A DNA stretch of 64,000 nucleotides from Takakia lepidozioides (lineage: Eukaryota; Streptophyta; Takakiopsida; Takakiales; Takakiaceae): NCBI GenBank assembly GCA_030704615.1, contig CM060734.1:48066042-48130041 (forward strand). The letters are read 5' to 3'. This document shows positions 11,613 to 24,000 of the stretch, in pieces. Positions within the stretch are counted from its first letter, which is position 1. Each line of letters opens with the position of its first letter. Below the pieces are notes generated by a model that made no database searches, was not told the DNA's origin, and saw nothing but the letters and a program-made list of their open reading frames with translations. Position numbers and translations under genes: made by a program.

Positions 11613-13084
11613 AATGTGTTTAATGGTCTTCTTAAACTATTTCTCGAAATCTAGGGGGCACGTTAAACTCAAGTATGATGCAAGAGATAATTAATGGATA
11701 CCTACATACAAACATCTGTTTCCCCCCCCCCCCCCCTCCCCCCAAACCTGATAGCCCACCTGATAAACCAGTAATAGACGACACGTGTCCTAGATATTTA
11801 TCAAGACACTATTGATAGTTGTAAAAAAAATAAAATCACACCCTATATTAATTAAAAATTTGAAACCAGGATTTATCGGTACCCATATTTATTTGTAAAT
11901 ATTTTATAAATTTTATCTACCAAGAATATATTGTACCATATACATTTTTTGCACGTATCTTCGGAATATTTGGAAGTGGCCTGCTAGAGTGTAACCCTAA
12001 TGGATGTAACCCTAATGAAAATGCAGAATTTCATCTATATTGGATGAAATCGCGGGATGGCTTACCTTATCGTCTCTCTGCCCTAAACATAGCACGATAC
12101 TCGTGCTTGTCTTTTCTTTGGGGGAGGGCGATGGCAGCCAAGTACTGGAGCAGCACGATTTTTGTGCATTTTGCATGTTTGGGATGCATGTTGGCGGCTG
12201 GTAGCTTCAAATCCCGCGCTGGCAATCGACCTCCAGCTGTGATGGCCTATAATCGCCTTCAGTGAAGAAGCAATGATGCGCTTATGAAGATTGGTGAAGT
12301 ATCATGCACTTTATCTTGAGTTCTCCCATTCTATTAAGCTCTGTAGAAGGAAGCTGAACACCATGACGACTGGAGTTGAACGTCCTATTCCACAAATGTT
12401 TGAAATTATTTTGTAGTTTTTCATTTCTGATTTACCTGTGATCACCATGTTTGCTTTAGATTGCATGTTGGATATCGATAGCAAGTGTGAAGACTGCTAC
12501 TCACCTCGCGCATCCTCACTAACACACATTTTGTTGAATGTGTTGGTTTTTGGGATGGGCACAGGTGAGGATCGTCACTTAACATGTTTTTTGAAGCTTA
12601 CATGTGATCTAGTATTTGCAGAAGACGCGGATGCTACTACACGCTGTTTCACGAGGGTTTTGAATCACTTTCAACATCTGATTTTAGGTTTTTGCAACTG
12701 CTGCTACAAACCGTTTCAACACGAGATTTGAATCATCTCAAACTCTACTCATTAATCTCTTGGTTTTTGCAACCAACTTGTGTTTATTGGCAGTAGAATC
12801 AGGTGAGGAGCTTTTTAGAATACATACATTCTTTAAAAACTTCTGGGATACAGTAAAAGCATTCGGCTAAGGTGCTGGGATACCATACCCAGATCTATTT
12901 TTGTGCATTGAAGTTGGAATGATTTTGGTTATAGTGCTTTGGGTTAAAGATTATTAAGCAAAACACCCATCTCCAGATGTGGAATTCTCTACTGAAGCTT
13001 AAAACATGCCTACGTAAGCTGTTTTAACCTTGATAAGTTCCAAGCAGTACTTTTTGAACATAACTATCGAGTTTAGGGTCTTTA
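11613..13084. other. Intergenic, no supported gene
   Basis: Contains a cytosine homopolymer (11722-11743, with one T), AT-rich sequence, and at about 12028-12050 a second copy of the TTTCATC..GGATGAAA hairpin seen near 10010, next to GGATGTAACCC words. Several open frames of 60-97 codons show no recognisable similarity. Confidence 0.4.
11722..11743. repeat. Poly-C homopolymer tract
   Basis: Twenty-two bases of C interrupted by a single T. Such tracts are prone to length error in sequencing. Confidence 0.9.
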
Positions 13085-13232
13085 ATGATGGGAAAAGAGG
13101 TGAAGTGCAACCACATCATGTTTGTGTGCAAAGCTGGATTTGTATGTGATGTTATTCTGAACACTGCTCTCGTGGACCTGTATGCAAAATGCGGCAGCAT
13201 GAAGGTTACAAATGGAGTGTTTGACATTATTG
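13085..13232 (+). pseudogene. PPR gene relic
   Basis: The plus frame contains KAGFVCDVILNTALVDLYAK followed by CGSMKVTNGVFD, a single L/S PPR motif clearly related to the KAGIVPxxILxTALVDMYAKCGS repeat of the gene at 1-1448. The flanking PPR motifs are missing and the frame continues into unrelated sequence up to 13408. It is best read as a decayed fragment of the same PPR family. Confidence 0.65.
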
Positions 13233-14363
13233 CATATCCGATTGGTGTTGTATTAGGTTTCTTGGGTGAAAGGGACCTAGGCAGAGCTTTTGGTTATTCG
13301 ACACACCAGTCTTTGGCTTCTAGTTCAGCAAAAGTGGAACCTGAGGACAAAATCCACCATCCCATCACAGATGTTGTATTGAATCTGCATCCAGTAAAAT
13401 CTAATTGAACTATATTGTCTCATCATTGTACCGTCTCTTCTTGAGGGTCACATGTCTTGTGTACATGATTGTTAATATACCAGACTCTCACTTTCTATTT
13501 TCATTGGCGGCTCCTTATATACACCCTTAACTTGTGATCATACTCCTTCTCCCTATCTCCGGGCAAATGGGTTGAACTGTAGTTTCATTGTTGCTCTTGT
13601 ACATTGGGTCTGTGCTAAATTCAAACTACAATTTGAGTGTAAAGCAGATCTGAGTTTTTTTTTCAATGTGGAGACATCAACATTAAGTGCAGAAAAGTGA
13701 CAGAGAATTCATTCATGGCACTGTCCTGGCATATTGGGCTCATTTTGCAGTCTGACATCAAACAAATTTGTCAAGCCCCCAACAGAACACATGAAGAGAT
13801 TACCACTGAAACGGAAGGACCTTTATACCAGTGCACTCTACATTTCAACTGGGACGTGTTTCACCACCATCTCATCCTCTTTGGAGCTCCCCTGCATTGT
13901 GCGATTACTACTGTTCAGAGCTCTGTCCTAAAGCCAGTTGACTACTCTGTCCCCTCATCTGGTCACTATGGGTCATAACAATTCTGTATGAGATGGCGCT
14001 GGATGTGACGTACAGGATGCCAAACTCCGTGTTTGCAGAGCTTGCAAGGACACCGAGCCTTCTGCGTCATGCCCTGTACAGTGTAGGTGGCCTCGCTGTC
14101 TCCATTCCAAAAAGCTAAGTCAAACAGAGTGCTAAGTACTCTCCTGAAATACAATCATACTATAGAGGTATGCTCTTCCACAATGCCAAAGGGCGTGACG
14201 GAGCATAAGGCATCATGCCAAGGCCTTTGCATTTTCATATTCATACATTCATCCGATAGCTAGCGTTTTCATTTTCATTCATTCATACGTTCATCCAATA
14301 GTTGCCAGCAAGGCATTTGATTTATCTTCATTCATACGTTCATCCAGTGCACAAAAATTATAT

Positions 14364-14530
14364 TTCATACGTTCATCTAATAGCTGCCAACAAGACGTTT
14401 GTTTATCATTCGTTCAGATAGTTCAGTTATTTTGTTTCACTAACCTTTCATACATTCATCCAATAGCTGTCAACAAGGCGTTTGTTTATCATTCGTTCAG
14501 ATAATTCAGTTGTTTTGTTTCACTAACCTT
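14364..14530. repeat. 83-bp minisatellite, two copies plus degenerate upstream copies
   Basis: TTCATACGTTCATCTAATAG at 14364 recurs as TTCATACATTCATCCAATAG at 14447. Both are followed by nearly identical text through GTTTCACTAACC. Shorter, degenerate copies of the same words extend upstream to about 14236. Confidence 0.8.
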
Positions 14531-16522
14531 AACCAGCACATAATTAGTTTACTATTAATGAGCTGGGTCAGTGAAAAAGTAATTAAGTTGTTTTACTTCT
14601 TATTATCCACATATGTATATTGCTGTATGATTTATATATTGTGATTACACGTGCCATTGCTTAACTGATTGTCTCAGTCAGCTCATTTTAGGTAGTCGAA
14701 GTCTCTCACTATAGTCAAAATTTTCGCGGTTGTCTAGCACCTCAAATATTTTAATATAAGCTTTGACTGCAAAATGGTTCGAAATCACATAGGGTGTGTT
14801 GTAGTGTTTGGGCTCAAAACAGTCTTACTTACACTGTTACCAAGCAGTTTTTCTTGCTAGACTTTCAGATTACATATTATCTACTATAAGTTTACCAAGC
14901 AATGTCTTTGGAACCACCCACTGAGTTTAAAACAGGTCTGGTTATACTGTTTGAACTTGAAAAGTACCAAGTAGTACTTCTAGACATATGCAGTGATTTT
15001 AAGACAAGACCTTTGCATATTATTTTGACCTGGAAGAATACCAAACAGTTGTCTTGTTGGGTCTTTTCAAAGTACATATTGTCTGATTTAATCTATCAAA
15101 CAAGGCTTTTTGGAATACCCTTTGAGCTGGTAATGTCTACATTGTAATTCTGATTATGTTAACTATAACATTCTTGCTCTGATTGATTTCTAGTAAGATG
15201 TTGGAACGCCAACTCCAGACCTTTATCTGTCCGTGGAATATAGACATGGCTTGCTATCTGGTTTAATTTATCAAGCTGGACTTTAGGAATTGCAATACCT
15301 GCAGCTCATATTTAAAGGCTAAAATTTTCCTACTGATGATATGAACCAAGGATGATGATTGTCCTGGGTATAGAACAAGACCATTCAATGATGAATGAAA
15401 TCAAAATCCAGGGTGATGATTGTCTTGGAAATCCCACCCTCCCACCTTAACTTTTCATGTACGTCAGGAACGTAACATGATTTTTTATCAAGTAAGATAT
15501 GGGAGGTGAAGTTAAATAGTGCATTGTCATTATGTTAATTTGTCTTTATTTGACAATGACATTACCTGTCTTGTCTATGTCTTGACAAGACATATGTATC
15601 TTCCATCTCTTCTTTGCCCAGTGTACTTAGTGGTTTCTGTACACACTATCTACCTCTCACCTGTCAGTGGTATAGATTGCCTGCACTAGAGGGTCATTTG
15701 TTTTTGTTAATGAGGACTTGGACTTTAATGGCTTTGGCAGAAGTCTTGCAAAGCCATGGGGTATCAACCGCCTACACCTCCATGCCAGTGGTGTGGAGCT
15801 ATAAGTCATTCATAAGGTATGATCTTCTCCAGCAAAAATTTATTGGTGAATTGGGCTAGGAGAGAAATGCATCACTGATGGTACCTAAGATAAACACATA
15901 GCATATAAAAGATTTCTGCATACTGATATTATGAGCTAGGCCCTGGTAAAAGAGCGCCCTGCTGGAGTATATGTGTACACCTTCTACATGATCCGGTCAA
16001 TGCACATCATTGTTGTTAGCTAGTCTCCTGTACCTGATGCCTTATGTCAAGTTTTAGATACTCTTTGGCTCGTGTGCTTTCATACCTCTCTTACATGTGG
16101 CCTTGCTCTGTATAGCACCACCAAGTAAATGCCCAAATGTAATATGGTATGTTCTTATTTGGGAAAATTAGTTTTAAAACCAGAAAATTGGTTGATAGGG
16201 TGTAAAGATGGGTAGCATATTGCTACCAAGGTTCTGACTCATATCTTTTGGAAGCATGACTTTAAAATCAGGAAACTGGCTGGTATCCTAAATCCTGATA
16301 AGGTCTCTCGAAAACAATTCTTTCCCTGATCTTTTTGTCCCTTTGCAAGAGCTTGCTGGAAAACTACAAGGTGATTCCTAAACTCATACCTGTCTAACTT
16401 CATGAATGCTTTGTCATAAGTTTCTCTCTCCCTCGCTCGGTCTATCCGCAACAGCGAGGGGGGTTTATTTATTTATTTCTATTTTGGTTTGTTTTCTGTT
16501 TTTGCTGTTTTTTTTTGCAAGC

Positions 16523-16569
16523 CCTCTCTTCTCCCTCTCTCTCTCCCTCTCTCTCTCCCTCTCTCTCTT
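16523..16569. repeat. (CT)n microsatellite
   Basis: CT-rich tract with CCCTCTCTCT periodicity. It creates spurious Ser/Leu-rich and Arg/Glu-rich open frames on opposite strands. Confidence 0.85.
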
Positions 16570-16627
16570 GATCCATGCGCGACTACTCGGTGAGACTGCA
16601 GCTTGCAACTCGAGCTCGCAGCAGCAG

Positions 16628-16630
<3 letters not shown>

Positions 16631-16663
<33 letters not shown>
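16631..16663. repeat. Poly-T tract (33 T)
   Basis: An uninterrupted run of T. It could be the reverse-strand poly-A tail of a retroposed sequence, but no body or target duplication was recognised. Confidence 0.85.
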
Positions 16664-16664
<1 letters not shown>

Positions 16665-18121
16665 TCTCTTTCTCTCCTCTCTCTTTCTCGTCTTTCTCTC
16701 CATCGTTCTGTCTACCCGCTGTAGGTATAAGGCAGGTGATACATCATTCGGACAAAGATGCTGGTCGGAATAGGCATGTCGGCTCGACAAGAGAGATGAA
16801 TATGGATGAAGTGGGAATGTGCAACGATCATCCAACATAATTCATTAAAGTGATGCCATGGATGAATGGATGGGGGTAGTGGAAATTTCATTCGTTGAGG
16901 ATTCGTTGAGTTTTAAGGGAAATGAAAGGATGTAGGCACTGAATGGATAAATTGTCATACTTCATCCACGGAGTTATAGCTGCTTGCTGGATGAATTAAG
17001 GGTAGGTTAAAAGTGATTTTGTCTTATGTTGGCTAGATGAAAGGGGGATAACACCCGCAGGCTGGCCAAATCAGTTTTTAGTAAGGGATCACATGGCACC
17101 ATGGGATGCATTAAGGGCTGCTAGCTGACTCCCCGGAGGAGGGGAGGTGGCTAGGTAGGATTTAGGCTGGGATGGTGAGAGAGATAGTACTTTTGACATT
17201 GGAGCTTTTGGGGAGCGCGAGGTCTCTTGAAGAGATGGATGCAACATGATATGGAGCAAAGTAGAGTGGGCATTTGTGATCAGACTCAATTGGTACTTGG
17301 AACTAGTGTGGAATGATGAGTGTGTTCAACCATAGAATAGAATCAAAATTTAGCAATGCATGAAAGATAGAAATCTTGCTTATTTGATGGTTGGAATGAT
17401 AGCATAGTGCAGAACTTGAGTTAGACATGGCAATGACAACCAAGATCTTTGAGAGCACTTAGTCAGCCTGAAGGTTAGTCCAAGCAATATCCAAGTGCAT
17501 AATAGATCAATTGAGCCATATAGATAGTAAGGGATCAGATTGTTGTAGTGTCACTGCCCATATGGGTGGATAGTAGTTCTTCCAAACTAAATTATGTGGG
17601 ATAGCACACAGAAAACAGGAGTGCTAGAGTAGAGATATCCCAAGGAGAATGATGTTGTCTTCTCTTCCGCTGCGGCAACATTCTATCCAACGGGTGTCAA
17701 AGGGTAAGACAACGTAGAGTAAACCTTTAGGTAGGCATTTCTTTTGGTATCAGAACGTTCTTTCATGATGAACAAGTTTAGATAGAATAGAATAGCAGGT
17801 TTGAAGATAGCAATGAACACCTAGAGATGTCAGTAAGAGAGCAGGCTCTCATTCCAGAGTAGCCTGGTATAGGGGACATATTGGTATGTTTAAGCCAGAG
17901 AAGTACCAACAACTCAAGAGAACCTAGACTCTATTTTTATAATCCAGCTTGGAGACTCTACAATGGAGATTTATGCATAAGAGTCATACAAACAAGAATG
18001 GCAAAGTATCAAGGAATACAAGAAGCAATTGATAACATGGCTGGCTGAAATGTGTTGGATACCTTCGCTCATGAGAGACCCATATTGTCTTTCATAAATT
18101 GTTCGATTTGGGTTGTAAACG

Positions 18122-18424
18122 ATGGTATTCCAAGACGAGTTGGACATTCCTTTCTATAGGAGAAGGGAAGAGGATGTGTATGAGTGGTTGACTAGCCTAC
18201 AAGAGGTCGACGTATCTAAATGTTTTTCCGAAGACAGACTTTGGAAATTGGCCCGACTGAATCGCAAATCAAGCGCAGATGTGTGGTACATGCGACAGAA
18301 ACCAAAACCTCAGGGTTGGAGGGATTTCTATGAGGCCATTGTTTTGAAGTATGGAAGGGGAGTTATGCCAATATTGAAAAGAGGCAATTTGGACGAAGAA
18401 CTATTCACTGCACAAAATGGCTGA
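18122..18424 (+). pseudogene. Possible retrotransposon gag-like fragment
   Basis: A 100-codon frame with DVYEWLTSLQEVDVSKCFSE, LARLNRKSSADVWYM and GWRDFYEAIVLKYG. The pattern 'W-L..L; A..W; W..F....Y' resembles the capsid-type core of plant Ty3/gypsy gag proteins. There is no zinc knuckle, protease or LTR nearby, and related text downstream is broken by stops (an in-frame stop follows at once). It could equally be an unrelated hypothetical exon. Confidence 0.3.
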
Positions 18425-18956
18425 TCAGATCTGCAAGTGAGCAGCTGACATCAGAAGGGCAATTTGCAAAGATGTTCAATGAGAGGTCAACATCTGTGCA
18501 TCTTCAAGCTATCGAGGCACAAGTACTACATAACACATCATTTAGTAACTCTGGAGTGGGACGACAATTAGGTGAGTCAGCAGAAACCAAATTACCTACA
18601 GAGGTGATACCGGTTGCAAACTTGATCAGAAAATTGGAGACAGCATCGTGACCTGTCGAGGGAGTGAAACCCAAGACCAAAGTGAGGAAGATCACTGGCT
18701 GGGACTCCAGACAGAAGCATGCGGAATACAACAATCCAAATGTGAGATGTATGAACACGGTAGCCCAAGGTACTCTAGCAAGCTGTTGACGCCAACAAAA
18801 ACTTTTGTCTCAGGCAAGGAGTTGACAACTAGTGTGTTTTGTGAGGGTGATGCTGATGAGACCTCCAAGGATGTGACAACAGGGATGCAAGTGAAAGAGA
18901 CGCCTTTATACCATGCACAAAGAGAGGAGGAGAAACCTAAGAAGTGATGGCAACAA

Positions 18957-19768
18957 GTGAGCAACCTAACCATAGGAGCTGAGGAGTGGTTGCATGCTCC
19001 AGTTGGTCACAATGGTGCAATCAGTAAGCAAGCTGATTCAATTGAACACCTTGCAAACCCAACAACCAAGAGCAAAGTAGAAGATGACTTACCCAAAAAT
19101 GACGGGAATGCAAGTGACGTGGAGGACGCGCAGCGAAATGGCAGGTTGCTTATGCCCTTGCATGATCCGGGCAGCGGAGGTGAGTCTGACTTGCTGCCAC
19201 CTGTTGGTCACATACCTACTGCGGAAGATGAGAGGGTAAAATCAGAAGCTAGGGGACATGAGGCCTGGCAGGATGCAACATTGCGAAGGTTAAGAGATGC
19301 ATCAAAATGGCAGGTGGAGATGGTGGTGGAGATGTCACTGGAGTTGATGCCAACAAGCACCCAACTTCAGATCAAGAATCAGCAAGTTGCAATGACAAAA
19401 GGGGAAACATGGGAGTGGGGAGTGCCTTGAAGGACTCCAATGAATGCAGCACCAATCAGAGCAATGCCAGAAGAAAAGGGGTGAGGTTTCGTCTTTTTCC
19501 AGAGGTAAATGATGCAAAAGAAGGTGACATACATAATAAACTGAAAGGGAAAGAGAGTGATGAGGCTGAAGTAAGGGGAGGATGCATGGGAGATGTTAGA
19601 CCCATCTGTCAAGAGGCTAGGGATAGACTGCAGGCCTGCCAAAAACAGCCCATGGATACCAACAGTGTCACTGACATTACGACAAGAGATGAATGCATAG
19701 GTGGTGATAACTACCCAGAGGAAGTGTCACACCTATCTTGCAGGGATGTAGACATTGATCATAATTAG
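18957..19768 (+). pseudogene. Hypothetical reading frames of unknown function
   Basis: Two overlapping plus frames (18957-19430 and 19307-19768) encode polar, low-complexity protein rich in Glu, Asp, Lys and Gly. Both start at non-canonical or internal positions and no domain is recognised. They lie between a gag-like fragment and a PPR relic in the same direction, so they may be the decayed remains of one larger transcription unit. Coding status is weak. Confidence 0.25.
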
Positions 19769-19777
19769 AACATAAGC

Positions 19778-20239
19778 ATGAAAGATACACGTGAAGTGTT
19801 CGACAAGATGACTGAACCAGATGCGGTTTCATGGACCAAAAGGATCACAGCATATGCTCACCATGGCTATGGAGTAAAGGTTTGGGAGCTTTATGAGCAG
19901 GCAGAAGAGATGGATAAACATCAGAAAGTTACACCTACGGGCAGTGACTTGCCATTCACTGGCATGGTGCAAACAAGAGCTGAAAAGAGAGGGGCACTTG
20001 AACAACACCACAATGTTGTACTTAATCCAGAGATAACACCTGCACTGCAAGGCTCAGGTGGTGTCAAAGGTGGTGGCAAGATGAAAGGAGTGTTTGACAA
20101 TATGGCAAAACGAATCAAGATAGGGGAGAATCTTGTCTGCTGTGAGAGGTCATGTCCAATTAGATGCCCCAAAAGCTTACAAGACTCCCCTGGTCCCAGC
20201 CACCGAAGACCCGTATCAACACCCCAAGCGGGTAGCTGA
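19778..20239 (+). pseudogene. PPR-like relic with aberrant C-terminal extension
   Basis: A 153-codon frame beginning MKDTREVFDKM, then AVSWTKRITAYAHHGYG and ELYEQAEEM, an S-type PPR motif with the usual F-D-x-M and V-S-W signatures. The rest is not PPR-like apart from KGVFDNMAKR near 20085, another motif boundary. The arrangement suggests a PPR gene with deleted and rearranged internal repeats. Confidence 0.5.
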
Positions 20240-20286
20240 GCCACATCTAAGTTATTGAGCTTAGAAATCATTCCAACCGACTTAGG

Positions 20287-20487
20287 CTAGTTAACTTTGA
20301 ATCCCGAAGCTAAACAAAACCATTCCAAAGCGTTCAAAGCAGCCTCTATATTCAGATAATTGTCATTCCGTAGGTAAAACACAGTATCATCAGCATACAT
20401 GGAGAGGGTTAGATTAAAGGGTTTGGAGGAAATAAACGTGGGTATTTGAAGACCCAGAATGTGTGGCTGCGCATCCATGAGGTGTCC
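20287..20487 (-). mobile_element. LINE (non-LTR retrotransposon) reverse transcriptase fragment
   Basis: The minus frame contains LTLSMYADDTVFYLRN, then ALNALEWFCLASGFKVN. The YADD catalytic motif followed by F..ASG.K.N is diagnostic of plant LINE reverse transcriptase (palm into thumb). Upstream residues (HILGLQIP..) are consistent with the preceding RT block. Only about 65 residues of RT survive, and neither endonuclease nor RNase H is present, so it is a truncated relic. Confidence 0.75.
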
Positions 20488-20510
20488 CAGACAATGGGGA
20501 ATGCTTGCGC

Positions 20511-20562
20511 GTGAGCCTGGCCGCGTGAGCCTGTGAGCCTGTGAGCCTGTGAGCCTGGCTAG
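20511..20562. repeat. (GCCTGTGA)n microsatellite
   Basis: An 8-bp unit repeated about four times, flanked by GCGTGAGCC and by its inverse GGCTCACGC, so the edges can pair. Confidence 0.8.
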
Positions 20563-20568
20563 GCTCAC

Positions 20569-21031
20569 GCCACGTCAGCAAGCTTCCACGTGTTCAGGCC
20601 GTAATTCCGTGCTTACCCCCCCTATTACCGCGGATCAGCTGTCGCCTATGTCCTAATTTTTTATCCCTCTTCAAGGCCCCCACATGAATATTCTTTGTGG
20701 CCGAGAACAATGGCAGGTTTGCGGATGAATTATGATTGAGGTCATGACTTTGGAATGAGGAGATCGTCCACTAGAGAACTGAATATTAAAAGCAAACATT
20801 TTTTTTGGGCAAAGCAGTACATTCATTCCAACACACAATCATTTTTCAATTCCGCAATCCGAAGACCTATTTTAGGCAATCCCCAACTGTACTTACGGGA
20901 ACGCGCAAAGAACTTGAAAAACAGTTTGGAGATGGAAGCAAAACCAAAATTCAATTTATTGAGCCTCGGTACTTGAACCTAAAGAAATATTGGAGGTTTC
21001 AGAGGAACCACTTCCAGAGTGAACAACAATA
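20569..21031. other. Intergenic, no supported gene
   Basis: Separates the LINE relic from the 3' end of the damaged ParB-methyltransferase-like gene. Two plus frames (20755-20976, 20805-21041) overlap and resemble nothing known. The 3' UTR of the minus-strand gene may lie here. Confidence 0.4.
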
Positions 21032-24000
21032 TCATCTATGAATACAGCAGCACATCCATGACGTTTTTTTTTCCTCGACCTTCATGGAGATGCGAGTACA
21101 GTGTTTGTTCGGATAATACCCTGCGCAAGCTTCCGCGTAAACCGGCAAGCGGTTGGATCTAGGGGGGCTCGGGGACATGTAGTATCCTTGGAAACCGAAA
21201 GGCGTCTGCTGATTCGATGACTGGTGCTGAACTCTGCAAAGCAAGAAGAGGAATGGTGGTATAAGTTACCATCCAGATATAGACAACGAAAGCCACTATT
21301 TCTCGAATGGGAACGACACAAGGAAATGCAACATATTTTGCACGAGTACACAAGAACTTACTCACACTCAAAATCGGAGTCCACGTCCAGATCCTCGTCA
21401 GGCGCTTCGTGCTCCTCCAGAAGTCCCTCTGTGGATGGGGCAGAAGTAGTGCCCGACTCAAGCTGACGAAGCTCGCTTGAGAAGAGCTCCGTATCAGCTT
21501 CCATGCCGAAGAAGTGCCTTCCGGCGCTCTTGCAAGCATGAAAACATGCTCCTGCAAATCCAAGAAGAACGAGAAATAAAAACCCGGTTTCCCTAAGGTC
21601 ACTGCCCATATGTCAAACACAATGTGAAGGGCCCCACCCGTGCCCATAGACAAGTCAACCACTCGTCCACCATGACGGCTGCATGTCTCCACCAAAGTCT
21701 GCATGAAAGCTGGAGATTTCTCCCGTGCACCTCTCCAAGGGACACCATTCGTCCTTTTCATAGTCCGACCCGAGTCGACGTAATTGAAGATAACATCATC
21801 CTCCACAGGCTCGCAGGTGGGGTCAATGTGAGCTGCAAGGTCCCCTCAACTGAAACTCAGCAACACCAGCAGGAAGAGTGTCCGTCCGCCTCACCAGGCA
21901 CAAAGCTTCGAACACTCGTGTCTGTCATTAATCACGAAGACAGAATGAGACAGAAGACATAACCCACCATTTTGATTTACCGGAAAACCACGAAACATCA
22001 ATTGAAAGGAACCATCACTTTCTGCCCCGGGAACTCGCCCTTCGTAAGAGGCAAAGTATTGATGCATGTCCAAGTTTTGATGACACGAAACCCGGAAGCT
22101 TTCATGTAGCTGAAAAGAGTTCTTCGAGCCGACATGTCCTTTGACTGCATGAGAAAAAGAGCCCCCGAATCCGAAAGGAACTTGTTGCTGAACGAGAAAG
22201 CCCACTGCCAGTAACGAGAATCCGATTTGTTCCAAGTTGGGGTCGAATTGGAAGGAAACACATCAGGGACAGGAAAACCGTCAGGAATGTCCAGCACCAC
22301 AAGGTCAGTCGCGTATGCCTGTTGAACTCCATTCACCCATTCCGGACTTTTTGTGACCTACAGCCAAAAACATGAGACATTGTAAGAAGCCCAATCCAAA
22401 TCTAACAGGAGATCAATCCCCTGGACAAGCCACAACAAGCTGCCAAACACAATTATTCATACAACAGTTTAGACATAAGTTTTCACCTGAGTGAGGAACG
22501 AAACAAGCATGTCCCACGATTTCGAGGGCACCCCTTTGAATGTGGACTTCCTCGACTCCATCATTGAAAGAAAACTTTCATTCAGCACCTTACGATTGAA
22601 CTGGCCCAAAACCCTGGAGGGATGTTCTCTCGCCTCAAAAACTTGCTCCCTGGACTTTGAAGTTCTCCTATCCCTCCTTGCGGGAGAAGGCTATCTTTCA
22701 GGAACCTCTGACGGTCCCTGTCCTTGCGGAGCTGCACTTTTCCCCTTCCCCTTCGGATCCCCGACAACCTTCCCCTTTCGTTTTGGAGTAGCAGTTTTCT
22801 CGGGCTCTTTTGCAGCCAGAGCCGAAATGATTATGTCCTGGATGTCTTTCTCAGCCAATGGGGCAATCGCTGCGGCATTGTCGTTCAGGTTTCTCAAAAC
22901 AACTTCATCGAATGGGGTGTCCTGTTTTGGCAGGTCGAGGTACCACCCACAGTCTCGGAAGTGCGCCCTGCTCTAGTCTTTGGCAATACCAGCCGTGTAC
23001 ATTGTCTTGTCATTGGAGGGGTCAGCCCATGAATAGATGAAGTCTGGGTCATCGCTAAGGTACTTTCCCGGTATGAGGATATGATACATATACCTGAATC
23101 ACATACAAAAAACGCAGACAGTCATTCGATCAGAAAACGAAAGAGAACACACATCCGGAAAAAAATATTGAAATGCAGGAATGCAAAACTGAGAATTCTA
23201 CTTTTGAAATCCCGAATTAACCTTGCGTTGACGCAATGTTCATTCTAGCAGAAATGGGGAACACCAAATGATAATGTTGTATTGATAGAGACAACGAATG
23301 GAAGCGCAATTCAACATTGCTTCAACGCAAGGTTGTTTTAGGGTTGAGAGGAAATGGAAAACACTGCATGAAAACTACCATCAGACTATGTACTGGTGCG
23401 GATATTCAACATTGCGTTGGCGCAATGTTGAAATCCTCTGTTGAAACACATGTCAATGGTATCTGATAATCATAAGTTTCCTACAATTGTATTGAAATAG
23501 GTAGATGGCTGCGGGAAATTTCCAGCAAACCATACCGCCAAACAACCTTGCGTCAACGCAAGTCTGTTTGTTGGTACACTTAAAGTTGAAAATAGCATTT
23601 CAAACCGACTCAAAACAGACTTATGTTCATCTTGGCAGCATTGGAACTGGATTTGAACTGCCCAAAACCACAGGAAAAGCTACATAGCCTGACACTTCAT
23701 CAACCTTGCGTTGACGCAAGGCTGATTTTCCAGTCAGTTTATCCCTTTCACATTCAGAAAAACGGCATTATGGGATACCCAGGTATAGGTAAGTGAAACC
23801 AGGACAATGGGAATCAACCTTGCGTTAACGCAATGTTGCTCGACTGCACATGTAGAGCCCTCAGAGATATCGCAAAGCACTGCAAATTCGCAATTCTTTA
23901 TGGAAAGAACAACACAAGATTGCAGAAACATGCCATTCAAGCACCAATTTTGATTCAAGGAGGTCACACCTGTACAACACTCGCTTCATTGCTTGCTCGC

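Larger units (their letters stand above)
13409..18121. other. Intergenic, no supported gene
   Basis: AT-rich DNA with minisatellite and simple repeats (listed separately). Around 14820-15120 words like TACCAAGCAGT..CTTCTAGAC recur imperfectly, suggesting an old decayed tandem repeat. Open frames up to 144 codons at 16406-16840 are artefacts of (CT)n and poly-T. No gene can be supported. Confidence 0.45.

Noticed and set aside
11990-12020. Interstitial telomere repeat (AACCCTAA words)
   Set aside because: Only two separated AACCCTAA words within GGATGTAACCC-type sequence; no tandem TTTAGGG array.
16406-16840. 144-codon plus frame and 119-codon minus frame
   Set aside because: Low-complexity artefacts of (CT)n and poly-T tracts.
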